Counted from the stretch's first letter, positions 1 through 11,500 are shown. The stretch is DNA of 64,000 nucleotides from Ophioderma brevispina (GCA_023653785.1 JAMKCH010005363.1:40815-104814); one strand, 5' to 3'. Numbers and translations are program-made. The notes: generated from the letters alone by a model not told the origin.

Positions 1-1917
1 GATGGGGACGTTATATTTACAGGGGATGGCCATTATTTTACCCATGATAAAGTATGATGTGTTCTAAATTTTCACACAGGACTTAAAAAACCAACAATTT
101 ACCTTGGGGTTGGGTTAAAGTTGGAAATTAAAGTCTCACTTTTCGTTTTTTGAAAATTTTGGGGTAAAATCGTTTTTATATCACAAAAATATATTTATTT
201 CATATTTAAAACATTAGTCACGGAAAGACCTTGTTGCACTCACTTCAACTCTAAAAAATTGCATTATTAGATTAAACTTACCAACTTTAAATTACCGCGC
301 TTGCAATTGAATGGTGGGAAAAAACGGTGCCGTACCCGGCAGCACATTGCGGTTCCGGCAACATTGCCGGATCCGGCATTCGGCCCGGACTGTTATGGAG
401 CTCAAAAATCCATTTCTTGTTGTGTACATCAAAAACGGAGTGAAAATTCAGCGCAAAATTTCACGATGGGGTTTTTCGGAGCGAAGGCATTGTTATCAAG
501 ATTTTGAAAATTGCTATACATTAATCAGACCCTCCTCCTTTTCAGATGAATATAAAATTAAAAATGGGGAATTTGGTATGGGAAAAAATTGCATTTGAAT
601 TCAAGGCTAAAAGGTTGGGTTTTTAAGGAATATGTTGCCAAATTTGAGTACAGTGTGGGCCAACATGGGATCAGAAAACGGATCTGTAGTTTTGGAAATT
701 TTCCCAGACAACTTAAGGGGTGGGATTTTACTGGAGAGGGGACTATTCAGGTCAGTACAGTATTTTTGTGTATTGTGCCAGTTATGTGCAGTATACCAAG
801 TCGAACAGTGGTATGCACCACACGGAGGAAGCTTCTGAGGCATAAAATCACTAATTTTGTGAAAAGTTGTGAAATGACGTCACGGTTGGTTTAAAAATCA
901 TTTTTGATCATTTTGTGCGACAACTTAACTGTTCAGTGCCAATAGTACTTTTGGACAACATGCAAACTCCAAAACTATTAGAATTATACTTTTAAATACC
1001 TTTAAATAGCTAACTCAAAATAGCTAGTGTTTTTTCAACTACAATACTCAAAAACCTGCTAAAAATCAGGTCCTTACTGCAGTGGGTGGAATGGAGTTGT
1101 GAGTGTTGAGCAAATACCTGTGTCATCAAGTTATATTGAAGGGAGGCATTTTATGATCACAGCCTCGTCCCTGGCCATGAGGTATCTATTTTCTATCTGA
1201 ACTGTTAGCTAAAGTCTAGTATGTGTGCATTATCTGCATTGGCTATGCAAATTCAATTTATTCTGGAAGAAAATTGTAATTTTGATTTATGTCTGTATTG
1301 ACCAAATTTACAATACAGTGGTCTATGGGGGTACCATGATACAATGTTTGCTCATGACTCATGGTGCATCATCAGAAATAACTACAATTTTGGAAATAAG
1401 CTTTTCATATGGACTATAGTAAAAAAATGAAGGTGATGGATCAGAAAATGCATGTTTACAAAATATGTACAAGGGAGGGAGGAGAATTCTAAGACGCCTT
1501 CAAATTTGCGTAAAAAGACACTTTATCCAAAAGAGTCAAAACACTTAAAGTTTGCAGGAATAACTTAAAAATGAAGGACAAGTCTGTAGAATTCTCATAA
1601 GTTACTTTTTCCAACTGAGGAATGACAGAAAAGAAAGAAAACGACAGTGTTCAAAGATCCATTCAATTACGTGTTGTAGCAAGTGTCCGTACAGACAGTA
1701 AATTTCTGATTTTGTCCTTATTAGGTTGCTTCTGGTCCTATCATTTGCAGAAATCTGATTTTTGAGGATTTTTTTTTCTGATTTAGCAAATCACTGATAG
1801 TGCCTTTAAGCCAATTATCTAGAAATATCCATGTACATATTTTTGTTAAAATGACGATCTATATGCTAATATTTAGATGTCAGAAGTGTTTATCATCATC
1901 TTCCTCCTTCCTCCTAG
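1..1917. other. non-coding, no gene recognised
   Basis: No coding exon or recognisable repeat protein was seen here. A short GC-rich patch at about 330-395 is crowded with small palindromes built on CCGG (for example CCGGATCCGG) and stands out from AT-rich surroundings. The ADP-ribosylglycohydrolase exon at 1918 needs an upstream exon coding the acidic metal-binding part of the domain. I did not find it here, so it probably lies left of the window. A pyrimidine-rich tract just before 1916 serves as the splice acceptor. Confidence 0.5.
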
Positions 1918-2064
1918 GCACTGGTCCTTGACTCCGTATTACAGTGGGCAGGTGTAGTAGATGAGCTGGATTTTGCCAAGAGGCTTCATCACTGGGGTCA
2001 CCACGGATTCCCTGAACTCAACGACACTCAAGGAAATATGGAATTCAGTAACACGATTGCCAAG
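1918..2064 (+). CDS. ADP-ribosylglycohydrolase-family protein, internal exon
   Basis: This is a 147-bp exon of 49 codons with no stop, between a strong acceptor (pyrimidine tract then TAG) and a GTCAGT donor. The peptide runs ALVLDSVLQWAG, then LDFAKRLHHW, then GHHGFPELND, and ends FSNTIAK. The tryptophan followed by a GFPEL core after a helix with DFAKRL is what I know from the helical ADP-ribosylglycohydrolase (ADP-ribosyl-acceptor hydrolase) fold, just after its first acidic metal-binding segment. Such enzymes remove ADP-ribose from proteins or small molecules using two magnesium ions. The exon ends in phase 0, and 27410-27626 starts in the same phase and carries the next block of the same domain, so I infer they are consecutive exons of one gene. 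Activity cannot be judged because the catalytic acidic residues are not in this exon. The family call rests on remembered patterns, not a search. Confidence 0.62.
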
Positions 2065-3486
2065 GTCAGTGGGGTGTAATATTTTGGCCCGTATTTTAAC
2101 TTAATGCATAGAATTCAGTAAATGAGGTCAACAAATGTATGTTTATGTATATGGAATTTTATGAAGAGTAGAAATTTTAGGTTGTCCAGTGCTATCAGAA
2201 AGACCTTATGTTGGCATGATTTGTGTGTCTGTCAGTCTGTGTGTTTGTGTGTGTTACACCTATGGTTGACACTTTTTCAACTTAATGTAACTTCTTAGTG
2301 CAGTGATGGATCAAGTTCTTCCCAGGTATGCTTATACATTGAGCCAAGGGGCCTTTTGTGGGGTAACCAATGACTTATATAAGATGGACAAGCAGATTCT
2401 CCACAAACAGCGTAACCAAAATCGAGGTGCCCAAAATTATTATAATGAGCATACTCACTTCAGTAACATAGTTTGGGCACCACCATATTTGGTTTACGTA
2501 TCGTCGTATTTGGAAAGTCCTTATGCATATTTATGAACACGCGGTATTTTACGTTCGTCACCAGGGTTCGCGCTCGGGCGCGTCCGCGCGTCTATGACGC
2601 CATAAATCCGATTCTAGACGCATGAAAGGAACCTTAAGCTTGCCTATTGCGTCCATGAAAAAAATAAGCAGACGCAAAGAATTTCAACTGACTGAAAAAT
2701 AAATAGTCTTCCGATTCTCGATGTCACATATTTTAAAAAGGCTCCACAAAATATGTAACAAAAATGAAAACAACTCTTAAACAGATCGCTAAGACTTATA
2801 GTTACAACATAATAATAGCGATCCTCTAACTAGCGTTGTTGAAGTATTAGTTTCTAGTATTTGGTGAAATCGCTCAACTTGACCCGATGGCCTGACCTCC
2901 AACAGTGCACATGCGTGTTGTGAATTACTGAGAATATTAAGCTCTGTGACAGAATACTGTACAATGTAGCTCACTTTTACATGAAATTCTCTGTGTGGCC
3001 TGTATGTGGCATTTGTACAAGTGATTGTCACACATGCGATCTCATTGTGTATGCACAGTGCCTATGTACGGGGCAACCGGCACTATATTACAGAGTCCCT
3101 GTACACTGGCAGCTAGCTTTCTATGGCGAAGCTAGCAATTCAAATGGGCGCAAAGTACGTAGTACAGTCTCGCAGTTTATGGTAAACGCTATAGGAATTT
3201 CATGAAAGAACACTAAATTTAGCGATTATTGTACATAGCTTTATTTTTAAAATTGAATTAAAACTTACTGTTCAGCACCAATTGAGGGTAGAAGATTTCT
3301 TACCCTGCAAGGTTCGCAAAAGGTGCAGAATTCGGTAACATTTCAGCATATCTGGCGCATTTTTGTGCCATTAAATACATTTGATTTTTGATTTTGTTTC
3401 AATCGAGAGTGTTTCTAATAAGTACAATATATTGAGAATGAAATCAGAATCCCAAACCTGATCATTTTGACTTTTGTTTTCCAAAG
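2065..3486. other. intron, no gene recognised
   Basis: Presumed intron of the ADP-ribosylglycohydrolase-like gene. A GC-rich spot lies at about 2563-2592 (CGCGCTCGGGCGCGTCCGCG). No coding segment with splice signals was recognised. Confidence 0.4.
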
Positions 3487-3591
3487 TCACTTGCGCTGAA
3501 GTCTATTCTATCGGCCTTGCCCATGTACTCGTCTCTAAAGAGATTGATGATGAGAATTGAGACTCTGGATGATCACTACAGTACAATGCAA
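3487..3591 (+). CDS. candidate 105-bp exon, unknown protein
   Basis: An open stretch of exactly 35 codons lies between a good acceptor (CTTTTGTTTTCCAAAG) and a good donor (CAA then GTAATT). Both ends are in phase 0. The peptide starts SLALKSILSALPMYSSL and continues KRLMMRIETLDDHYSTMQ, a plausible amphipathic helical segment. I do not recognise a family. It lies between the two ADP-ribosylglycohydrolase exons on the same strand and in compatible phase, so it could be a cassette exon of that gene. Those two exons, however, join naturally without it. It could also be a chance open frame: stop-free runs of this size are common, and only the matching splice signals raise it above background. Confidence 0.35.
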
Positions 3592-4149
3592 GTAATTCTT
3601 GCCATTTGGCAATAAATATCCAGTAATTTTTTAAGGGACATCTAAATTCACATGTAGGTGCCATTTCTACCACTTAATTTACTTTGGATTTCCATGGGCA
3701 TCTGACATCGTTTGGCTCTGCTGCGCGGCGCGTAGTGCGCCCTCAGCGCTGTTTTTGATGCTGGCCGCGGCCATTTTAAGAAAAGACTTGCCGAGTGTCG
3801 GAGATGTGGATTCCCTGGGAAACCTAAAGTTTTTGTACCTCTATTTTAACTCTCACAAAATAACAAGATCATCTCAAGGCTCAAGATATAGTCTAGAACT
3901 GTGTTATTAAAGGCTAAGTATCTGGTTATATAACATATGGTGTCTGCAATGAGTTATTGGGACTCGTTGTTTTCGTAAAGTCATGAAAGTAAGAAGTGTC
4001 AAACATGTGCAGAGTGAGCGTACGGCTTCGGAACCCGGAATTTTCATCTCACCTATGGTGCATTTTAAGTTGCCCATACATTAAGTACAAAAACTATTAG
4101 AATGCTCGAGGCCACTCATAAGGAGCCATGGTGTATTATCTACAATAAA
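3592..4149. other. intron, no gene recognised
   Basis: No coding signal was seen. A GC-rich island at about 3718-3775 (GCGCGGCGCGTAGTGCGC and nearby) contains short palindromes. Confidence 0.4.
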
Positions 4150-5985
4150 AATAATGATACCATTATTACAAGCTTCAAGGAGTCAGTGAGACCTTTGTTT
4201 ATGAAGAATTATGCAATCTTAACATCAATAAGAGCACTGGTTTGGACGGCTTACCAGCTCGTTTTCTTAAAGATGCTGCAGTGATCATTAAGACACCCAT
4301 GACGTCAATTATTAATTTGTCTATCAGGACCGAAGTATTCCCGAGTGATATGAAGATTGCTAAGGTTAAACCTTTGTACAAAAAGAAGAGCAGGTTGGAA
4401 GCTGGTAATTATAGGCCTGTGAGCATATTGTCTGTGGCCTCCCAAAAATTTTGGAGAAAGCTGTGTTGGTTCAATTAAATAAATATCTTTCGGATAACAA
4501 TATCTTATATAAGTTTCAGTCAGGGTTTAGAGGTAAATATTCCACTGATACATGTCTTATCTACCTGCAAGGGGAAATATTAAAACCAACTCAGTGCTGG
4601 GATGTTCACAGGTATGGTGCTTCTTGACATCCAGAAAGCTTTTGACAGTGTCAATCACTCTATTTTATTAAACAAACTAAAAGCTCTGGGTATAAATCAC
4701 CAAGTGGGTTTGAGTCACTTAAATTGCAGATCTCAGATCGTTAGCATTAACGGTTCGACCGACTCAGGAATTGACAGCGGGGTTCCGCAGGGGAGCATCT
4801 TAGGCCCAATCTTATTCCTCTGCTACGTAAATGATATGCCAAACTGCGTGATTGTACACTGCTTCAGTATGCAGATGACAGCGCATTAATTGTCTCTGAT
4901 AAAGACCCATTAAAAATCGGTCAGGAGCTCAGTAAAAACCTCAGCAACTGCAATAAAATGGCTCATTGACAATAAACTTCTCTTCACATGGGTGTAAAAC
5001 AGAACTCATTCTTTTTGGTACAAAGCGAAACTGGTGGGCAATTGGCAAGATTACACTATGAGTGTGAAGGGCAGATAATTCATGCTACTCCTTCTGTCAA
5101 ATACTTGTGTCTTACCATTGACCAATATCTGAATGGGGATGATAGGGACTCGTGGCCATCATCAAAAATGTCAATTCCAGACTGAAATTTCTTTATAGAC
5201 AGGATTAAATTTCCGATACGATTACAAGAAATCTTAAGTACTGCTCTCATTCTTTGCTTGTTTGCTTATTCATTTCTTCCTTGTCTGGTGGCCAATTCAT
5301 AAACAGATGAGTAGAAACTTGCAAATTGCTCAAAACAAAGTTATCAGGTTTATTCTCAACAAGCATGCTAGATATCATATTTCAGAAAATGATTTTTAAG
5401 AACTAAATTTTCTTGACATTCATAATAGAGCCAAGCAGCTCAGATTAAACCATGTTTCATGATATTTTTAATGAGGTTGGCCCAGATTATCTCAAGAATA
5501 ACTTCACCCGTAGATCAAGTGTCATCAACATGTACCAGAAACTAGTTTGCATAATTTCCGTCCACCCAAATGTACCACTATAATTTCAGGGTCATTTTAT
5601 TACATGCTATTCATGATTGGACTGAATTACCATGTGCAATTAAAACCATTCCCAATAAGTCCAGTTTAGAAGCTGTAAAAGCCATCTTTTAAATCAAAAT
5701 TAATTGTTAATTTTTAAAATATTTTTTATTTTAATTTCATTATAGTCATGTTTGATTCTGCACATCTTTTAAATAGTATTATTAATTGTTTTCGAATGTT
5801 TTGTGTATGTTTTTTGAATATATGTATTGTAGCAAGGACCCCTTTGAAAGAAAAGAAAGAAAACACTTCGGGCTTAACGGGATTAATCTGTGTAATCTCC
5901 CATTTTTATTCTGTATAGGACTTGTCATATTATTGTAATTTTGCCTTGTATGTGGAGATACCGAATAAAATCAAATCAAATACAT
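4150..5985 (+). mobile_element. CR1-like LINE, RT domain to 3' end (decayed)
   Basis: A non-LTR retrotransposon that copies itself by target-primed reverse transcription. The + strand frames, with several shifts, give the RT landmarks in order. STGLDGLPARFLKD is at about 4230 and NYRPVSILS at about 4410. FQSGFRGKYSTDTC is at about 4515, LLDIQKAFDSVNHS at about 4620, SGVPQGSILGPILF at about 4775 and the catalytic YADD at about 4870. A thumb segment with KTELILFGT follows near 5000. The non-coding 3' end finishes with a short ATCAA-type tail (5966-5981), as in CR1-group elements, which use short 3' repeats instead of poly(A). No endonuclease domain is visible, so the copy is 5' truncated. Frameshifts and stops make it inactive as written. 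The CR1 group, as opposed to L2 or jockey, is my judgement from the motifs and tail. Confidence 0.8.
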
Positions 5986-5987
5986 CG

Positions 5988-6580
5988 GTGATCGACAAAA
6001 CTGTCGCAAAGATACAACACAAAGGTGGAGGATGGGGCAAGACCACAACCATGTGAAACGTTCAGTGATTGTTACAACGGTGATCGACAACTGTCGCAAA
6101 GATACAACACAAAGGTGGATGATGGGACAGGACCACAACCATGTGAAACGTTCAGTGATTGTCACAACGGTGATCGACAACTGTCGCAAAGGTACGACAC
6201 CATGGTGAATGATGGAGCAAGACCACAACCACATGAAACACTCAGTGACCGTTACTTTGGTGAAACGACAACTGTCGCACAGATATAACACAAAGGTGGA
6301 TGATGGGGCAAGACCACAACCACATGAAACGTTCAGTGATGTTACAACGGTGATCGACAACTGTCGCAAAGATACAACACAAAGGTGGATGATGGGGCAA
6401 GACCACAACCACATGAAACGTTCAGTGATTTTTATAACGGTGAACGACAACTGTTACAGAGATACAACTCAAAGGTGGATGATGGGGCAAGAACATTACC
6501 ACACAAACTATACAGTGAGCATCGCTATAGTGAACATGTGCCACAAAGATATGACATCAAAGTGGATGATTTCTTCTTGC
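5988..6580. repeat. 90-bp minisatellite, copy A (about 6.5 units)
   Basis: Units begin with GGTGATCGACAACTGTCGC or a variant at 6079, 6169, 6259, 6349 and 6439. These are spaced exactly 90 bp, with a degenerate unit from about 6529 and a first unit at about 5989. Because 90 is a multiple of three, a 30-residue repeat stays open on both strands; the + strand form includes DDGARPQPHETFSD. On the minus strand the array directly follows the stop of the LINE at 6600-7735. The simplest reading is therefore a tandem-repeat 3' untranslated region of that LINE, abutting the 3' tail of the CR1-like LINE. Coding use is possible but unsupported. Confidence 0.8.
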
Positions 6581-6599
6581 GTATGAGGCAGCAGCTAAA

Positions 6600-7735
6600 C
6601 ATGTTGTAAGTGTTGGAGCCAACGTGGGGTTAGAGGAAATCTATGTCCCCGGCGGACGAAAAGGTAGGGCACTCATTGAGAATGTGATCCGCAGTCTGTG
6701 ATGGAGAGCCACATGGCAGGCTGGCGGAATGGCCGCAGCCCCCATCGGTGCATATGCTGTTGAAGCGACCGACCCCTGTGCGAATTCGGTTTAAGGTGAC
6801 CCATTCCTTGCGTGGGAGATTGTGCCAGGGGTAGTCTGTCGTAGTGTGATAGAGCATTGGTCTGGTCTTGGAGTATCAGCCAGGAAGTTTCCATGTCTGT
6901 AAGACGTGAATGGGGAACTGGAGATTGGCGGCGTGTCCGCAGAAATGGTCGGCGCAGAACGCACCAGGTCTGTCTACAGAGGTTGGTGTGGATTCTTGAC
7001 GTGGTATGCAGCAGGTGCTTGTGTCCAGCAGGGCCGTATCAAATAGTTTGTGCGAGTGGTGCTCTCTCCGAAGTGCTGCAGGTGCAATTCCTGAAAGCAC
7101 CGGTAGGAATTCAGATGGAGTAGGACCGAGGCAGCCAGTGATGGTTCTCAAGGTCTCGTTGAGTGCAGTATCCAAGCTTCTTTGGGTGAGGGAGCTGTTG
7201 CACAGCAGGGGGGCGGATATTCAGCCAGTGCGGTAGACCAGAGCCAAGGCAGTGGTGCTTAGGGTCGTTGGGCTGGCACCCCATGAAAGATCACAGCAAG
7301 TCGGCCAGGAGGTTACCTCCTCGAAGATACCTTGGCGAATACGGACTCGAGGTGCTGCCGGTATGTAAGCTTCCGGTCAAGCTTGACTTCCCTGTTCCCA
7401 TGTAGTTTGGTGTAGGATTGTATGGCAGAGGGCGCTCCATTGAGGTTGATTTGAAGCTGGACGATGAGCCTCTTTGGTGTTGAGGTGAGAGGCATAGGCG
7501 GTGGTCTTGCTTCACTCAGCTTCAGTCTCCAGGTCTTCAGATATGCTGCAAGTAGGGGCCCATGTATGTAGTAAGTGTGCTTTCTACTTCTGTCCAGTTG
7601 CTGTCCGAGTGGAGGAGGGCAAGATCGTCGGTGTGCCATATTGTCTAGATGTTGTTGAGGTAAGTCGCTGATATACAAGTTGAAAAACATAGGGCCAGTA
7701 AGGTAAGATCCTTGTGGTACTCCTACATCATCCTA
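6600..7735 (-). mobile_element. jockey/RTE-like LINE, 3' half (copy A)
   Basis: On the minus strand, reading from 7735 down, this starts at the RT box after GVPQGS (NLYISDLPQQHLDNMA). The YADD region is frameshifted away. LAAYLKTWRLKLSEA, a thumb segment with KLDRKLTYRQHLESVFAKVS and a TPSEFLPVLSGIAP block follow. The C-terminal LNRIRTGVGRFN and CGSPSQTADHILNECP, a cysteine/histidine motif typical of the end of ORF2 in jockey- and RTE-like LINEs, come last. Length is about a third of a full ORF2, so the copy is 5' truncated, with frameshifts throughout. Its 3' side runs into the 90-bp minisatellite. Clade assignment is tentative. Confidence 0.75.
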
Positions 7736-7765
7736 GTGGATGATGTAGTAAGACAGCTACCACAT

Positions 7766-8390
7766 TTCAGAAAATGATTTTAATGAAACTAAATTTTCTT
7801 GACGTCTAAAGAGCAAGCAGCTAGATTAACATGTTCATGATATTTTTAATGAGGTTGGGACCCGAGATCTCAAGAATTAACTTACCGTATAATCAAGGTT
7901 CATAACATAGTAACAGAACTAGTTAGTTTGCCTAATCCGGGCCCACCCAAAATTGACAACTATAATTCAGGCCGTCATTTTATTTACAATTGCTAGTCAT
8001 GAGGGGCACTGCTCTGAATTACCAGTGCAAGTAAAACCATTCCCAATAAGGCCAGTTGTAAGAAGGCTGCTACAATAGCCATGCTGGTAAATCAAATTAA
8101 TTGTTTAAGTTGTAAAATATTTGTTTATTTATGTTCATTATAGCATGTTGATTCTGCACATCTTTAAATAGTAGTAATTAATTGTTTTCGAATGTTTTGT
8201 GTATTGTTTTGTGAATATATGTATTGTAGCAAGGACCCCTTTGCGTGGAAAGAAAACTTCGGGCTCTTAAAGGGTAATCATGATGTAATCTCCCATATTT
8301 TATTCTGTTATAGGACTTGTCACTATTATTGTAATGTTTGCACCTTCTTGTATGTGGAGGATACCGAAATTAAAATCAAATCAAATGACA
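7766..8390 (+). mobile_element. CR1-like LINE 3' end (copy B)
   Basis: Copy of the 3' end of the LINE at 4150-5985, starting abruptly at the duplication junction. It includes the same terminal untranslated sequence (AATATATGTATTGTAGCAAG at about 8213) and finishes with the same AATCAAATCAAAT tail at about 8375-8388. No intact coding is left. Confidence 0.75.
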
Positions 8391-8985
8391 ATCGGTGGAT
8401 CGACAAACTGTCGCAAAGATACCAACACAACTGTGGGTGATGATGGGGCAAGACCACAACCATGTGAAACGTTCAGTGACTGTTAATTGGTGAACAACAA
8501 CTGCCACACAGATACGACACAAAGGTGGATGGATGGGACAGGACCACAACCATGTAAATGAAACGTTCAGTGTTGTCAAACCGTGATCGACAAACTTCGA
8601 ACAAAGGTACGACACCATGGTGAATGATGGAGCCAAGACCACAACCACATGAAACACTCCAGTGACGGTACTTTGGTGAACGACAACTGTCACACAGATA
8701 TAACACAAAGGTGGATGATGGGCAAGCCCACAACCACATGAAACGTTCAGTGATTTATAACAACGGTGATCGACAAACTTGTCACAAAGATATAACACAA
8801 AGGGGGATGATGGGGCCAAGACCACAACCACATGAAACAGTCTCTAAGGATTTTTATTACGGTGAACGACAACTGTTACAGAGATACAACTCAAAGGTGG
8901 ATGATGGGGCAAGAACATTACAACACACACTATACAGTGAGCCTGCCTTTATAGTGAACATTGCCACAACGATATGACATCAAAG
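8391..8985. repeat. 90-bp minisatellite, copy B
   Basis: Second copy of the array at 5988-6580. Unit starts are recognisable at about 8489, 8579, 8675, 8766, 8861 and 8954. Spacing is irregular because of single-base insertions, so the 30-residue open frame is lost in most units. Confidence 0.75.
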
Positions 8986-9029
8986 TGGATGATCTTCTTC
9001 TTGCGTATATGAGACAGCAGCTAAACATG

Positions 9030-10205
9030 TTGTAAGTGTTGAGAGCAAAATTGGGGTTAGAGAAATCTATGTCCACCGGAAGGCGAAAGGTAGGGCACTC
9101 CTTGAGAATGTGATCCGCAGTCTGCTGTGATGGAGAGCCACATTGGCAGGCTGGCGACGGCCGCCAGCCCCCATCGGTCTGCATATTGATGTTTGAAGCG
9201 ACCAGACTCCCGGCGAATCCGGTTTATAGGTGACCCATTCCTTGCGTGGGAGATTGCTGCAAGGTGGTAGTTCTGTCTTAGGTGTGACTAGAGATTGGTT
9301 GGTCTTGATGTATCAAGCCAGGGCAGTGCCAGGTCTGTAAGACGTTGGAATGGGGAACTTGGGAGTTTAGCGGCGTGTCCGCAGAAAGGTCAGGACGAGA
9401 AGAGCGCAGTCTCGGTCTACCGAGCTGGTGTGCTTCTTGGATGGTGTGGTTATGCAGCAGGTGCTTGTGGTCCAGCAGGGCCTTATTCATAGTTTGTGGT
9501 GTGTGGGTTCTCTGAAGTGCCGGCAGGGCAATGCCTGACTTGAACTGAACCACGGGTAGGAATTCAGATGGAGTAGGACCGAGGCAAGCCCAGTGATGGT
9601 TATCAAGGTCTCGTTGAGTACCATGTGCAGCTTCTTTGTGTGAGAGCTGTTGCCACCATGTGGGCGGCATATTCAGCCAGTGCTGTGTTAGAACAAGAGA
9701 AAAGGATCTAGTGCGCTTGCGTCTAGGGTCGACCATGGGCTGGACCACCCCATGACCATCCAGCAAGTCGGCACAGGAGGTTAATTCTCGAAGATACCTT
9801 GGCGCATACGCACTCGAGGTGCTGCCGGCTATGTAGCTGCCGGTCAAGCTGACTCCAAGGTAGGTTGGTGTAGGATGGTGTGGCAGAGGCGCTCCATTGA
9901 GGTGGATTTGACAAAGCTGACGATGAGCCTCTTTGGGGTATGTTGAGATGGAAGGCAGGAGCAGTGGTCTTGGCTTCACTCAGCTTCAGTCTCCAGGTCT
10001 TGAGATTATGCTGCAAGTAGGACCTATGTCTGTAGTAGTGGCCTTTACTTATGTCCAGTTGCTGTCGAGTGGAGGAGGGACAAGCATCGTAGGTTTGTGC
10101 CATATTGTCTAGATGTTGTTGTTTGAGGTAAGTCGCTGATATACAAGTTGAACAGCCTAGGAGCACAGTACAGATCTTGTGGTACTCCTACATCATCCTA
10201 GTGGA
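9030..10205 (-). mobile_element. jockey/RTE-like LINE, 3' half (copy B)
   Basis: Second copy of the minus-strand LINE at 6600-7735 with the same order of motifs: LKTWRLKLSEAK near 9990, HSRQHLECVCAKVSSRI near 9810, GPTPSEFLPVVQFKSGIALPA near 9550 and CGSPSQQTADHILKECPTF near 9110. Frame breaks fall at different places from copy A. That fits independent consensus errors or independent decay since duplication. Confidence 0.75.
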
Positions 10206-10239
10206 TGATGTAGTATGTAAGACAGCTACCACATAGGAC

Positions 10240-11500
10240 TACCAAGATGATACTTCATGACAATAAACCATATGAAGCTTCATGGCATTCACAAAGGCAT
10301 GACAGAAAGTGTGATAATTGTAAACAACTCTCAGTCATCACAAACAGGAGCAATAGGTGGGTGATTTGTCATCTGATGTTGGAAAAACAGAAGAAACAAG
10401 ACTCTCCGAAGCGTGAAATAGACATTTCAGTGGGGACCCGTTGGAATATTCACCTTTATCAAGCCCTCAAATACAAGGTGTGAAAGCAAGACGGAGACGA
10501 CATGGAAATGATTGATTTCTTTGACGAGCAGTTTTTACCAAAGGAGAAGCTAAAAGTGGTGGGACAGAGGGGTGAACTCCTTCACGGTACAAGATGGGAT
10601 ATGAAGCAGCGAGGAAGTTACTGGAGAAGAAGTGTGGTAACAAGCACAGGATAGTAGAAGGTGGCAGGGTGTTATCTGAGGAAAAGAAATAAGAGACTAT
10701 CTGGAAATCAAGGGGAATGAGGCTTCAAGCCTATACCAGTTTGGTACATTACTAATAGAATGTCGAAACACACAATGTCGTGGTATAGGGCCTACTGCAT
10801 GAATTAGACAACTACATCAAGTATGAAAACCCTAGTTGGTGAAAAAAATACAGTAAGGCGGTGCACTCTGCCATCCCCCCCTCTTTGGGAAAGATGAGAC
10901 GAGTCAGTTTGATGGAAGGAGGAAGAAAGAAAGAGGGAGGTGAAGTAGTCAAATTCAGTGACGGTCAATTTTGTAGAAAGGCAAGCCAGAATTGCTACAA
11001 TGTGGCTTTTGGAATAATTGTATCCGAGGCTGACACCAAAAACCGAGCAGGTAGGCCTTGTCAGGACGTATAGTTAGAAGCTTGCAACAATGGGGTTACC
11101 ATCACGAAAACCAGAAGAAAGAAACCTGTACAAACTAGCCACACACAGCCATGCCACACATTGTAATGGCAAAAACCCTTCTGTTGGAAATGGCTACAAA
11201 TTGCGTGAAAGACCAACGTGAGAGACTAAATAACTGAGGCCAGCAAGGAGTTGGTTGGGGTGTTTGAGGCGTAGCTAGTCAGGTTAGCAAGATTGCCAAA
11301 ACAAGAAGTTGACTTGTAAATTCTTGCGGTGGTTCTCACCCCACAGTCGTTCCAAGCAGAAGGCACAACAGCCACCCACAAAACAGCGACCTACACAGCA
11401 GGCTTCCAGCACAACAGCAGTAAAGGCAAGCAGTCTTCACAACAGAAGCCAGCCGGAAAGCCACTACTGAAGCAAAAAACGCTTGCCCGTCTTACAGGCG
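10240..11500 (+). pseudogene. BEL/Pao retrotransposon, Gag region (decayed)
   Basis: Structural (capsid and nucleocapsid) part of a BEL/Pao LTR retrotransposon, broken by many frameshifts. Recognisable pieces include a capsid segment with YEAARKLLEKKCGNKHR at about 10599-10650 and LYQFGTLLIECRNT at about 10735-10770. A LVNFVERQARIAT-type helix lies near 10970. A nucleocapsid stretch with spaced Cys/His knuckles lies at about 11140-11340 (CLRRG and CQNKK are visible in shifted frames). A glutamine/serine-rich linker follows. The left end is fused to the duplicated LINE block, and no 5' LTR is visible. Family recognition comes from motif order shared with the Pol segments downstream. Confidence 0.7.

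Larger units (their letters stand above)
5381..7765. repeat. tandem duplication, copy A (about 2.4 kb)
   Basis: Copy A of a head-to-tail direct duplication. It contains the last 600 bp of the CR1-like LINE, the 90-bp minisatellite and the minus-strand LINE. Copy B is 7766-10232. Both copies finish with the same segment (TCCTAGTGGATGATGTAGTA then GACAGCTACCACAT). At 7765/7766 that ending is joined directly to TTCAGAAAATG, which inside copy A occurs at about 5381. The copies differ by very many one-base indels plus substitutions. Confidence 0.85.
7766..10232. repeat. tandem duplication, copy B (about 2.47 kb)
   Basis: Copy B of the direct duplication, in the same order: LINE 3' end, minisatellite, minus-strand LINE. 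It is longer and noisier than copy A. The repeat spacing in its minisatellite wanders between roughly 90 and 96 bp, where copy A is exactly 90. Its right end is fused to sequence entering the BEL/Pao element at about 10233. Confidence 0.85.

Noticed and set aside
5971..6450. 159-codon minus-strand open frame and two overlapping + frames
   Set aside because: All arise from the 90-bp tandem repeat, which keeps frames open on both strands because 90 is a multiple of three.
5988..8985. CRISPR-like regularly spaced repeats
   Set aside because: Units are contiguous 90-bp tandem repeats without spacers, in eukaryotic transposon DNA.
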